Shown in pieces: positions 52,207-59,596 of a stretch of 59,596 nucleotides of DNA. A program made the position numbers and the translations under genes. This DNA comes from CAYTIB01 sp964437725 (lineage in GTDB: Bacteria; UBA8248; JACPRG01; G963555815). Position 1 is the first letter of the stretch; each line of letters opens with the position of its first letter. The stretch spans positions 1-59,596 of the forward strand of contig CAYTIB010000055.1 of the NCBI GenBank assembly GCA_964437725.1, read 5' to 3'. Under the pieces are notes generated by a model. The model did not search any database. It saw only the letters and a list, made by a program, of their open reading frames with translations, and was not told the origin of the DNA.

Positions 52207-52898
52207 TATGATTCTCCATTCCGAGGATATTTTGGCCCCATTGCAAATCCTTTCACCTGGCCACGGTGGATTCGTGCTACGGGGCATACGGACTGCCCCA
52301 TCAGGTTCTCATCATGGGTGGCCACAACAACGGTCGTCCCACCGCTATGGATAAACGAAAACAACTCCATCATTTCTGAAGCCAACTTTGGATCTAAATG
52401 CCCCGTTGGTTCGTCTGCTAAAAGGATATCTGGACGGTTTACAATAGCCCTGGCAACTGCCACCCGCTGTTTTTCACCACCCGATAGCAGTGCCGGTCGA
52501 TCTTCCATCCGAGTATCCAATTTTACCTGTTTCAGAACAAATTGAACTCGGTCACGGATTTCTGCTTTCGACGCACCTACAACACGCATCGCGAACGCCA
52601 CATTTTCAAAAATGGAATGGCGGGACAACAAACGAAAGTCTTGAAATACGACTCCTATACGTCTACGCAAAAAGGGAACTTCATCGCTAGGAAGTTTAGA
52701 GAGATTGATTCCATCAACATGAATCATCCCCCGGTCGGCTATCTCCGCCCGGTATAAAAGTTTGAGTAAAGTAGTCTTGCCGGCACCACTTGGTCCCATC
52801 AAGAACAAGAACTCGCCGCGCGGAACATGTAATGTCACATTGTTTAACGCATCTAAACCTCTACCATAGGACTTCGAAACATTCTTTAAAGTGATCAC
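52206..52898 (-). CDS. ftsE: Cell division ATPase FtsE
   Basis: ABC ATPase of the FtsEX complex. 230 residues: MITLKNVSKSYGRG start, Walker A GPSGAGKTTLLKLL near 36, signature LSGGEKQRVAVARA near 139, Walker B DILLADEPTGHLDP near 159, and VVVATHDENLM near 198. Start is GTG at 52898. It overlaps ftsX (TAATG) and lies 74 bp after the TPR gene. Confidence 0.96.
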   Translation of the reverse strand: MITLKNVSKSYGRGLDALNNVTLHVPRGEFLFLMGPSGAGKTTLLKLLYRAEIADRGMIHVDGINLSKLPSDEVPFLRRRIGVVFQDFRLLSRHSIFENVAFAMRVVGASKAEIRDRVQFVLKQVKLDTRMEDRPALLSGGEKQRVAVARAIVNRPDILLADEPTGHLDPKLASEMMELFSFIHSGGTTVVVATHDENLMGQSVCPVARIHRGQVKGFAMGPKYPRNGES

Positions 52899-52972
52899 TT
52901 AGTGAACCGTCCTATTTGGAGACTTTTGGGAAACAATTCGACATGCTCCCAATAAATGACCACCGGGGCAAA

Positions 52973-54124
52973 TCAACCTTCCCTCTTGGCCCTGATCTTT
53001 TGGAGTAGGTTCTCCAAACGTTCGATGGTCCCTTCTTCTTCAAATTTAACTTTGTCAGGCGCTAACTCGTTCCGTCCATCTTCTTCAAGAGAGATCGGAG
53101 ATCCCTCAACTCCTTTTGGCGCAGGATCTTGGCCTGAGTTCGGGTCATCCATCGGGTTCATGAAAGAAGGGTTTGGTTCTGCCTTGGGCTCCGCACCCAA
53201 ATCCAAACCAATATCTTCCACCTCTGCTATAGGCTCAAGCTGATTTTCGAACGAAAATTCCCCGGTTTTGACAGGCTCTTCTTCGGCAAGTAATTCCTTC
53301 TCTTCCGTTTCCGCTTTCAGATCTGAGAAATCTAAGTTAATAGAAGCTACATCGCCCCTCTCTTCAACTTCCCCCTTCCCCTTTAAAAATTCCTCTTTCC
53401 CAGCTACGGTATTCTCTTGCTCGTAATCAAAAAGGAGTAAATCAGCAGAAAAGTTGCTCCCTTCCTCCTCGCCACGAGTCTTTTTGAAATGCTTCTGTTC
53501 TTCGTGCAATTCTGGCAGAGTGCGCGTATATGGAGGTTCTGATTCATCAATATCCATGAACTCTGGAAACAACATCTCTTCGCTAAAGGGTTTATTCGGA
53601 GAGCCGATACGCAGTTTGTCCTCAGGGAGTAATGTAGAAATAGCAGATTCTTCGTCTACATTACCCTCTTCGCGGACTTCCGTTGACAAAGCTTCCTCTG
53701 GCTTTGCTAACGCTATCTCTCTTTCCAGTTCGGCAAAAGATTTTAGCGCTTTCTCATGGTCTGGAAACAACCAAAGAAGCTCCTCAAATTGCCTTTTTGC
53801 TTTCTCTAGGCTTCCAGCCTCTTTGTAAAGGGTACCAAGAAGGCGACGAGCAAGAACATTACTCGGAGCAGCTTCAATTACAGCCTCTAATTCAAACTGG
53901 GCTTTCTCAGATTCTCCAATTTCAAAGAGAATAACAGCCAACGCCATACGAGCGCTCAGATAATTTGGCTGGTGCTCCAATCCTTCGAGACAAACTTGAC
54001 GGGCTTTACCAAGCTCCCTAACCCGACGGTACGAGTTGGCAAGAACAAGAAAACCGAAGTCCCCCGTACTTGACCTTTGAGTCCCCACGCGGTGCCTTTC
54101 GCTTTCCCTCATCCACTTCGCCAA
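52973..54124 (-). CDS. TPR protein with long acidic tail
   Basis: 383 residues, no signal peptide. TPR-like helical repeats between about 25 and 135 (FGFLVLANSYRRVRELGKAR, RRLLGTLYKEAGSLEKAKRQ). From about residue 140 to the end the protein is strongly acidic, rich in Glu and Pro and probably disordered, with many EE and EEL clusters, and ends with a basic KKIRAKREG-like peptide. TTG start at 54124 with AAGGAGG six bases upstream. It lies just upstream of ftsE and may be co-transcribed with the divisome genes. Function unknown. Confidence 0.75.
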   Translation of the reverse strand: MAKWMRESERHRVGTQRSSTGDFGFLVLANSYRRVRELGKARQVCLEGLEHQPNYLSARMALAVILFEIGESEKAQFELEAVIEAAPSNVLARRLLGTLYKEAGSLEKAKRQFEELLWLFPDHEKALKSFAELEREIALAKPEEALSTEVREEGNVDEESAISTLLPEDKLRIGSPNKPFSEEMLFPEFMDIDESEPPYTRTLPELHEEQKHFKKTRGEEEGSNFSADLLLFDYEQENTVAGKEEFLKGKGEVEERGDVASINLDFSDLKAETEEKELLAEEEPVKTGEFSFENQLEPIAEVEDIGLDLGAEPKAEPNPSFMNPMDDPNSGQDPAPKGVEGSPISLEEDGRNELAPDKVKFEEEGTIERLENLLQKIRAKREG

Positions 54125-54167
54125 GTGAAACCTCCTTTTCGAACAACCACAGACATTTCAAATAACG

Positions 54168-54182
54168 TTGATAACTTATCAA
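54168..54182. promoter_or_regulatory. Palindrome A between TPR gene and recA
   Basis: TTGATAA-C-TTATCAA, a perfect 15-base palindrome, 44 bases before the TPR gene start and about 230 bases upstream of the recA start codon. Could be a dimeric repressor site acting on either gene. Confidence 0.35.
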
Positions 54183-54248
54183 ATGGGTTTTGGGATCCGC
54201 AATCATTCTATTTCAAAGATGATGCCAGAGGCAGACAAATTTGGGCTC

Positions 54249-54264
54249 TTCAACTCAGGTTGAA
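54249..54264. promoter_or_regulatory. Palindrome B upstream of recA
   Basis: TTCAAC-TCAG-GTTGAA, a perfect 6-4-6 inverted repeat, about 36 bases upstream of the candidate recA -35. Spacing and symmetry fit a LexA-like operator, but the half-site is neither the E. coli CTGT/ACAG nor the Firmicute CGAAC/GTTCG consensus. Confidence 0.4.
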
Positions 54265-54299
54265 ATTTCGCAACTAACCCTATTAATAACAAACTGGAC

Positions 54300-54328
54300 T
54301 TGAAAAGAAGAAATCAACCCGATAGATT
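54300..54328 (+). promoter_or_regulatory. Candidate recA promoter
   Basis: TTGAAA (54300-54305), 17-base spacer, TAGATT (54323-54328). It lies about 70 bases before the recA ATG. Palindrome B lies just upstream. Both elements are partial matches, so confidence is modest. Confidence 0.4.
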
Positions 54329-54398
54329 GATAGTTGTCATTTGCGAAGTAGGGTCCGTCGTTGGGCCCAATCCCCACTTTATTAAGGAGAACAATTGG

Positions 54399-55454
54399 AT
54401 GGAGGCACCGCCGGATTCCAAAGGGAAGACGTTGGAGAGTGCCTTTTCTCAAATTGAGAAACAGTTCGGTAAAGGCGCAATTATGCGATTGGGTGATGCC
54501 CCCCCCCGGGATGCCATACCTGCCATCTCGACGGGATCTATTTCTTTGGACTCAGCCTTGGGAATTGGAGGGGTACCCAGGGGTCGGATTGTTGAAATTT
54601 ACGGCCCTGAGTCATCCGGCAAAACTACCCTTGCCTTACATATCGTCGCCGAGGCTCAAAAACATGGTGGCATTGCTGGATTCGTTGACGCCGAGCATGC
54701 ACTTGATCCTAGCTACGCCGCAAAATTAGGGGTAATCACCGACGACCTGGTGATCAGTCAACCCGACTCAGGAGAACAGGCTCTCGAAATTACTGAGGTA
54801 CTCGTCAGGAGTGGGGCCCTAGACCTTGTAGTGGTGGATTCAGTAGCCGCGTTAGTCCCAAAGGCTGAGCTCACCGGGGACATGGGAGATTCTCACATGG
54901 GGCTACAGGCTCGTCTAATGTCCCAGGCCCTAAGAAAACTTACGGGTGTAATCAGTAAATCAAACACCTGTGTTATCTTCATTAACCAAATTCGGATGAA
55001 AATCGGTGTCATGTTCGGAAACCCGGAGACCACACCCGGCGGAAACGCTTTAAAATTCTATTCTTCAATCAGGATGGACATTCGGCGCGTTGCTGCAATC
55101 AAGGAAGGTGGTGAGGTAGTCGGGAACCGCACGCGTGTAAGGGTCGTCAAAAATAAGATGGCTGCACCCTTCCGTCAGGCAGAATTCGACATAGTCTACA
55201 ATCAGGGAATTTCTAAAGCGGGTGACTTGCTAGACCTTGCCGCAGAGATGGATCTGATCAAAAAAAGTGGAGCTTGGTTCTCTTATGAGAACGAGCGGAT
55301 CGGCCAAGGCCGGGAAAATGCTCGCCGGTTTTTAGAAGAACACCCTGACATTTTGGAAACCCTGGAAGCGAAGGTCCGCGAAAACCTAAACGCGTCCAAC
55401 TCCAGTGGCCCCGCCACACGAGAGGATCCTAGCGGGAAAGATCTCGAAGAATAG
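54399..55454 (+). CDS. recA: Recombinase RecA
   Basis: Strand-exchange protein and SOS co-protease. 351 residues from the ATG at 54399, with AAGGAG at 54384-54389 (spacing nine). N-terminal helix, Walker A GPESSGKTTLA near 68, Walker B LDLVVVDSVAAL near 143, loop L2 with FINQIRMKIGVMFGNPETTPGG near 205 (shown in part), and an acidic C-terminus. A run of nine C (54499-54507) lies early in the frame (DAPPRD). recX follows after 19 bp. Two palindromes and a promoter candidate precede it. Confidence 0.97.
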   Translation: MEAPPDSKGKTLESAFSQIEKQFGKGAIMRLGDAPPRDAIPAISTGSISLDSALGIGGVPRGRIVEIYGPESSGKTTLALHIVAEAQKHGGIAGFVDAEHALDPSYAAKLGVITDDLVISQPDSGEQALEITEVLVRSGALDLVVVDSVAALVPKAELTGDMGDSHMGLQARLMSQALRKLTGVISKSNTCVIFINQIRMKIGVMFGNPETTPGGNALKFYSSIRMDIRRVAAIKEGGEVVGNRTRVRVVKNKMAAPFRQAEFDIVYNQGISKAGDLLDLAAEMDLIKKSGAWFSYENERIGQGRENARRFLEEHPDILETLEAKVRENLNASNSSGPATREDPSGKDLEE

Positions 55455-55473
55455 AGGCTGACGGCCAAGGGTC

Positions 55474-56079
55474 ATGACGCCCACATCACCTTACCGGAAA
55501 AATCTGTTATCCCCATCTTCTAAGTCTTCTTACCAGGGACTTGAACCATTGGACACCGTTGAGTCCGCAAAATCAGATGCTCTTCGTCTTATCGCTCGGC
55601 GCCCTCGCACCCAAAAAGAAATTCGTACTCGGCTCAAGGAGCGAAACCATTCTGAAAAAACAATTCAAATCACATTGAACGATCTTTCAGATCTAGGCTA
55701 CTTGGACGATCTAAGCTTTTCACGCGAGTGGTGCCATCAGCGCATGGAATCCCGCCCTCTCGGTGCACGAGGCCTCCGCCGCGAACTCATTTTGAAGGGC
55801 GTATCTTCATCAGTAGCGGAAGAGGCCATCAACGAGGTTTTTGCGGCTCAAAATGAACATCTTGTAATTAAGCGCCTAGTCATAAAACGAATCGAAAAGG
55901 GGCATAAGATTACCGGCCTAAAAGAAATTCGTCGGATGAAGGATTTTCTTGCCCGTCGCGGTTTCTCTATGGATACAATAAATCATGTCCTCTCTTCGAT
56001 CGAGGGCAAACTAGGTGATACTCTTCCTATGGAGGAATGGAACAACACCTCTCAAACCGAGGATCTAAGCGAACTCTGA
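55474..56079 (+). CDS. recX: RecA regulator RecX
   Basis: Three-helix-repeat protein that inhibits RecA filaments. 201 residues: after about 30 variable residues come the RecX repeats, e.g. ALRLIARRPRTQKEIRTRL near 36, LGYLDDLSFSREWCHQRM near 72, GARGLRRELILKGVSSSVAEEA near 97 (given in part), and LARRGFSMDTINHVL near 165. It lies right behind recA, the normal order. alaS, often next, is absent here; an accessory catabolic group begins instead. Confidence 0.92.
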   Translation: MTPTSPYRKNLLSPSSKSSYQGLEPLDTVESAKSDALRLIARRPRTQKEIRTRLKERNHSEKTIQITLNDLSDLGYLDDLSFSREWCHQRMESRPLGARGLRRELILKGVSSSVAEEAINEVFAAQNEHLVIKRLVIKRIEKGHKITGLKEIRRMKDFLARRGFSMDTINHVLSSIEGKLGDTLPMEEWNNTSQTEDLSEL

Positions 56080-56231
56080 TTTGGTATGTTTTGTCTTCTT
56101 GAATCTACACCGGTGGCATCATGGTGGTCTAAATCAGAATCACTTTCTTAATTGAATCGATTTTCTAACTCTGTTCTTCGTACCCGAAAAATCATGTTTG
56201 GACTTTCAAGTTATCAGGAAGGATGTGAATA

Positions 56232-57548
56232 ATGCCCGCCTCTTTAGCAATTCGTGGCGCAACCCTAGTCACAATGGAACCGGAAACCGGGGTGATCTCT
56301 GATGGTTTGTTGGTTACCGATGGTGATCGGATATTGGAAGTTGAGGAGAACACCGGTCGCGATCCTCAAGCTGATGAATTGATCGATGGAAGCAATTTTG
56401 TCGTTCTACCGGGATTTGTAAACGCCCATGCCCACACTCGCCCTGTCCGCGGGCTCGGTGATGAGCTTCCCGTTCCCGAATGGCACCTGCGATATGCTGA
56501 TGGTGTCAGTGTTCTCATGAACAACGAGGATTCACGCAAGGGGGCCTGTTTGGCGTTAGCCGAATGTCTTCTAGCCGGATACACTACGGTCATGGCCATG
56601 CCAGTAAAACCTCAAGGATGCTTCCAAGGGGCTTTAGAGATCGGTATCCGAGCCAGGATAGCCCCACATACAGCAGATCAGCCACTGATTGAGGGATCTT
56701 GCGATACCATCGAAGACAACGATCGGCTAATTAAGGAGTATAGGGCTTCTCCAAATGATCGGGTTCATCCCTGGCTAGGGTTTGACGTATTAGCTGGGTG
56801 CAGTGATGAGATGATGGGTGGGATGCGAGAGCGTGCCGACCAGTTCCATGTTCGGATCCACGGTCACATGAGCGAACACCAAGGAGAAGTTGACTATGCC
56901 TTGGAGCGCTGGGGTAAACGTCCCCCGGAAGCTATGGCAAACGCTGGTCTCCTAGGACCGGATGTTTTATTGGCCCATTGTGTGAAAATCAACAAAAACG
57001 ATATTGATCTGCTCGCTCAAACAGGAACACATGTCGTTCATAATCCTATTACAAATATGAAATTTGGCAGCGGGGGTGCGCCGGTCCCGGCCCTATTGGA
57101 AGCCGGTGTCACCGTAGCGCTTGGCACAGACGGTTTGTTATCCACATACCGGCTTGATCCCTTCGAAACCATGCGGCAAGCTTTGAACCTACAGCGTTTA
57201 CTAGCTGAGGATGCAACTGCGCTGTCAACTTTCAGGGCACTAGAAATGGCCATCGTTCATGGTAATCGAGCCCTGGAGAACGACGGCGGTCGTTTGCTAC
57301 CCGGGCTAAAGGCAGACCTCACCATGATTGACATGCGAAAACCTCACCTCACGCCAAGAGCTGTCGGAAACCACGACAATCTCATCGCACGCCTAGTCTG
57401 GTCGGCATGCGCCGCGGATGTGGACACCGTCATTGTCGACGGCTCAATAGTAGTGAAAAACCGCAAAATCACGCGGATAAATGAAGAAGTTGTTCGGAAA
57501 GAAGCGCAGGAGGCCTCCGACCGTCTGCTGGCACAATTGAAAGTCTAA
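56232..57548 (+). CDS. Amidohydrolase (TrzA/AtzA or SAH/MTA deaminase-like)
   Basis: Metal-dependent hydrolase of the amidohydrolase superfamily, 438 residues. Metal ligands: HAH at residues 66-68 in PGFVNAHAHTR, His in HGHMSEH near 210, His in LLAHCVK near 247 and Asp in LGTDGLLS near 296. The overall pattern matches chlorohydrolase/guanine deaminase-like members (SAH or MTA deaminase, atrazine hydrolases, hydroxy-pyrimidine deaminases). AGGAAGGA precedes the ATG. A MFS carrier and a CoA-transferase pseudogene follow, so a catabolic role in purine-like or ring-amide compounds is plausible, not proven. Confidence 0.82.
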   Translation: MPASLAIRGATLVTMEPETGVISDGLLVTDGDRILEVEENTGRDPQADELIDGSNFVVLPGFVNAHAHTRPVRGLGDELPVPEWHLRYADGVSVLMNNEDSRKGACLALAECLLAGYTTVMAMPVKPQGCFQGALEIGIRARIAPHTADQPLIEGSCDTIEDNDRLIKEYRASPNDRVHPWLGFDVLAGCSDEMMGGMRERADQFHVRIHGHMSEHQGEVDYALERWGKRPPEAMANAGLLGPDVLLAHCVKINKNDIDLLAQTGTHVVHNPITNMKFGSGGAPVPALLEAGVTVALGTDGLLSTYRLDPFETMRQALNLQRLLAEDATALSTFRALEMAIVHGNRALENDGGRLLPGLKADLTMIDMRKPHLTPRAVGNHDNLIARLVWSACAADVDTVIVDGSIVVKNRKITRINEEVVRKEAQEASDRLLAQLKV

Positions 57549-57598
57549 TTCCCAACCGGGTTATACCCACCAACTATTTTCGGAAATGGAAGCTTCAG

Positions 57599-58870
57599 AT
57601 GAGAAGTCGCTGGGCTATCGCAATTGCCGCTGGGTTGACCTGTTTGTTCGGGTTCGCAAGCCGTGGGGTATTCGGAATATTCTATGTTCAAATGCTAAGG
57701 GAGTTTCCTTGGGACCGCGCAAGCCTCGCTGGAGTCTACTCCCTTGGAATGCTATTAATGGGTATTGGTGGACCTGTCGCCGGAGCTCTTTCCCGCCGCT
57801 TTGGATTGAAAAAGTTTTATTTTTTTAGTGCATTTCTTCTCGGACTAACTTACTTCCTAACCAGCCGTATACAAACATTGGCACAGGTTTATCTGACCTT
57901 TGGTCTACTCGGGGGTATTTCCCTAGCAGCGCTTGGGTTTGGACCCGCACAAGGGTTAGCCGCCAGATGGTTTAAGTCTAAAAGGGGGTTGGCTATCGGT
58001 ATTGTTGGTGCAGGCGCGGGAATGTATCCACTCCTGGCACCTTTTGCTCAATTCCTCGTGGACATCCTTGGCTGGCGAGACGGACTTGTGGCCCTTGGAG
58101 TTTTGTTTTCCGTTATTGTAGCGATTCTCGGAACCCTGGTGCTCCGAGAGCCCCCCGAAATTACCGAAACCTCCGATACCTCTGACAGGAATGTTCTTAC
58201 TGAACCTCGGAGGGTTCCATGGACCTTACGTTTGTCGTTGAAAACATCGCCCATCTGGTTAATCACGCTCGCTTGGTTCTGCCTAGCTAACGCAATTCAC
58301 TTCATCTTCGCCCATCTTGCTGCTCTACTTGTCGATATTGGATATTCTGACATGGTAGCCGCCGGGGTCATTGCGATCATAGGAGTATTTTCCGTAATCA
58401 GCCGTGTTTTGGGCGGATCATTGTCTGATTATTTTGGTAGGGTGCTTACGTTTATCGGGGGAGCTACAACGGCGGTCGTCGCATTGCTAGTTCTTTCATA
58501 TCTTCTCACTCTCAACAATGGTGGAGCAGAAGTGCGGCCGATGGGTTGGGTCTGCAGTTTCGCGGTGCTTTTTGGGATTGGTACCGGGGCCCAAACGACC
58601 CAATTAACTACGCTTGCGTCGGATATGTACATGAGTCCATCCTTTAGTAGCATCGTCGGGTTCTTAACCATTGGTTTTGGTCTTGGCGGTGCTCTGGGCC
58701 CCTGGCTCGGTGGATTTTTCTACGAAACCACGGGAAGTTATCAGAGTATGATTTACTATGTGATACTTGCCCTCATTTGCTCCTCAGTGAGTCTAGCAGC
58801 TGCGGGCCGGAAAATTTGGTCCTACCGAGAATCACTCGTTCACTCCGAGGGCTCCATAAAAATCGAATAA
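57599..58870 (+). CDS. MFS transporter (monocarboxylate/oxalate-formate type)
   Basis: 423 residues with twelve predicted membrane helices in two halves joined by a hydrophilic loop near residues 200-220. The loop between helices 2 and 3 carries the MFS pattern AGALSRRFGLKKFYF, and the fourth helix has GFGPAQGLAARWFKSKRGLAIGI (shown in part), typical of the MCT/OFA carrier group. It lies 50 bp after the amidohydrolase, so it may import that enzyme's substrate or export its product. Confidence 0.85.
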   Translation: MRSRWAIAIAAGLTCLFGFASRGVFGIFYVQMLREFPWDRASLAGVYSLGMLLMGIGGPVAGALSRRFGLKKFYFFSAFLLGLTYFLTSRIQTLAQVYLTFGLLGGISLAALGFGPAQGLAARWFKSKRGLAIGIVGAGAGMYPLLAPFAQFLVDILGWRDGLVALGVLFSVIVAILGTLVLREPPEITETSDTSDRNVLTEPRRVPWTLRLSLKTSPIWLITLAWFCLANAIHFIFAHLAALLVDIGYSDMVAAGVIAIIGVFSVISRVLGGSLSDYFGRVLTFIGGATTAVVALLVLSYLLTLNNGGAEVRPMGWVCSFAVLFGIGTGAQTTQLTTLASDMYMSPSFSSIVGFLTIGFGLGGALGPWLGGFFYETTGSYQSMIYYVILALICSSVSLAAAGRKIWSYRESLVHSEGSIKIE

Positions 58871-58939
58871 CGCTTCTCCGGCCTTTCCCTTTTCTCACGG
58901 AGACCGATCAAAAACTGGTGCAGAGGAGTCCAGTCGGAC

Positions 58940-59596
58940 ATGAACAATATATTGAAAGGCTTACGAGTTGTTGAGGGTTCCGCGTTTATTGCAGCTCCGT
59001 CTGCCGGAATGACACTAGCTCAACTCGGAGCTGATGTGATCCGTTTCGACAACATCGGTGGCGGTATAGATTACCGGCGATGGCCGCTAACAAAGGAGGG
59101 GGAAAGTCTTTATTGGGCCGGTTTGAATAAAGGGAAGCGGTCTATCGCTGTCGACTTTCAAAAACCCGAAGGGCAAGAGCTCCTGACCGCACTCATAACG
59201 CAACCAGGTCGGGATCGCGGGATCTGCTTAACCAACTTTCCAATGAAAGGCTGGCTATCCTACGAATCTTTAAAACTAAAGCGAGATGACCTCATTATGC
59301 TCGCCATTATGGGAAATCGGGACGGCTCCTCCGAAGTGGACTACACGGTCAATTGCGCCACGGGGCTTCCAATGATTACGGGTCGGGGATAAAACAGTGT
59401 ACCGGTTAACCATGTCCTCCCCGCATGGGATCTAATCACCGGTCTGACGGCCGCCACGGGGCTTTTGGCTGCCGAGTGACACCGACGTGACACCAGAGAG
59501 GGACAACTAATAAAGCTCGCACTCTCAGATGTCGCTTTCGCTGCAATGGGACACTTGGGATTTATTGGAGAATTCCAGGTAAACGGGGAAGAGCGG
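58940..59596 (+). pseudogene. Family III CoA-transferase (CaiB/BaiF) with two in-frame stops, runs off the edge
   Basis: The N-terminal CoA-transferase pattern is clear: LKGLRVVEGSAFIAAPSAGM, LAQLGADVIRFD, then NKGKRSIAVDFQKPEG near residue 68. Translation stops at TAA 59390-59392, but the same frame continues with family-typical sequence (VPVNHVLPAWDLITGLTAA), meets a second stop TGA at 59477-59479 in the place where Arg is usual (LLAAE-stop-HRR), and then goes on with LIKLALSDVAFAAMGHLG. No frameshift is needed. Two nonsense changes within a conserved frame make this a pseudogene; sequencing error is the alternative. The 3' end is outside the window. Confidence 0.85.

Noticed and set aside
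54125..54398. Classical SOS boxes before recA
   Set aside because: No CTGT-N8-ACAG and no CGAAC-N4-GTTCG were found; the two palindromes reported differ from both.
56075..56138. Terminator after recX (TCTGATTT ... AAATCAGA)
   Set aside because: The arms are only eight bases with a 48-base loop and no T-run, so stable folding is doubtful.
1..59596. CRISPR arrays, insertion sequences, integrases, prophage genes
   Set aside because: No regularly spaced repeats, transposase or integrase motifs were seen on either strand.

Overview
The window is a 59.6 kb piece of a diderm (Gram-negative type) bacterial chromosome. It carries lipoproteins with lipoboxes, SecDF-YajC, an MlaF-type ATPase, a LolB-like lipoprotein and FtsEX/EnvC. 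Several gene orders are typical of deltaproteobacteria-like lineages (Desulfobacterota, SAR324, Nitrospinota, Tectomicrobia and relatives): rpsF-ssb-rpsR-DUF2232-rplI-dnaB-alr, tgt-yajC-secD-secF, lolB-ispE-spoVG-tRNA-Gln-prs-rplY-pth, aroB-aroQ-pepP-efp, ftsE-ftsX-envC-ctpA-tsaD, and recA-recX. That placement is inferred from synteny only. Many genes start with TTG or GTG, and start/stop overlaps such as ATGA are frequent.

Layout. 1-3.4 kb (+): arginine genes argD-argF-argG. 3.5-24.5 kb (-): a long housekeeping stretch holding the Sec translocase accessory proteins and tgt, an orphan MlaF-like ATPase, alr, dnaB, the S6/SSB/S18/L9 operon, a membrane pyrophosphatase, pth, L25, prs, a tRNA-Gln with encoded CCA, spoVG, ispE, a LolB-like lipoprotein, a large TPR lipoprotein, a DUF721 (DciA-like) protein and plsC. 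24.7-28.6 kb (+): an envelope sugar and lipid-carrier group (phosphohexomutase, DedA/YqaA protein, mannose-1-phosphate guanylyltransferase, UppP), then a PIG-L deacetylase. 29.8-34.8 kb (-): an MDR oxidoreductase, a HEAT-repeat protein and a tandem pair of FAD amine/amino-acid oxidoreductases. 35-43 kb: a lipoprotein (+), then on the minus strand an AGCS symporter, efp, pepP, aroQ, aroB, an orphan pilM and a site-2 protease. 43-46.3 kb (+): a LppC-like lipoprotein behind a near-perfect sigma70-type promoter, then a small AT-rich segment with a 3' tRNA half, a strong terminator and one dienelactone-hydrolase-like gene. 46.3-54.1 kb (-): dus, tsaD, ctpA, envC, ftsX, ftsE and a TPR gene. 54.4-59.6 kb (+): recA-recX, then a catabolic-looking group (amidohydrolase, MFS carrier, family III CoA-transferase pseudogene with two in-frame stops).

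Most of the window is ordinary core genome, and I do not see a clearly new multi-gene system. The best leads are: (i) the half-tRNA(fMet) plus terminator next to an AT-rich gene, which looks like the scar of a transferred element; (ii) pilM sitting directly before aroB with pilNOPQ absent; (iii) the tandem 392-residue FAD oxidoreductases; (iv) acidic tails on S6, L9, L25 and YajC; (v) two perfect palindromes before recA; (vi) the CoA-transferase pseudogene at the right edge. All function calls come from reading motifs and gene order by eye; no database search was run.
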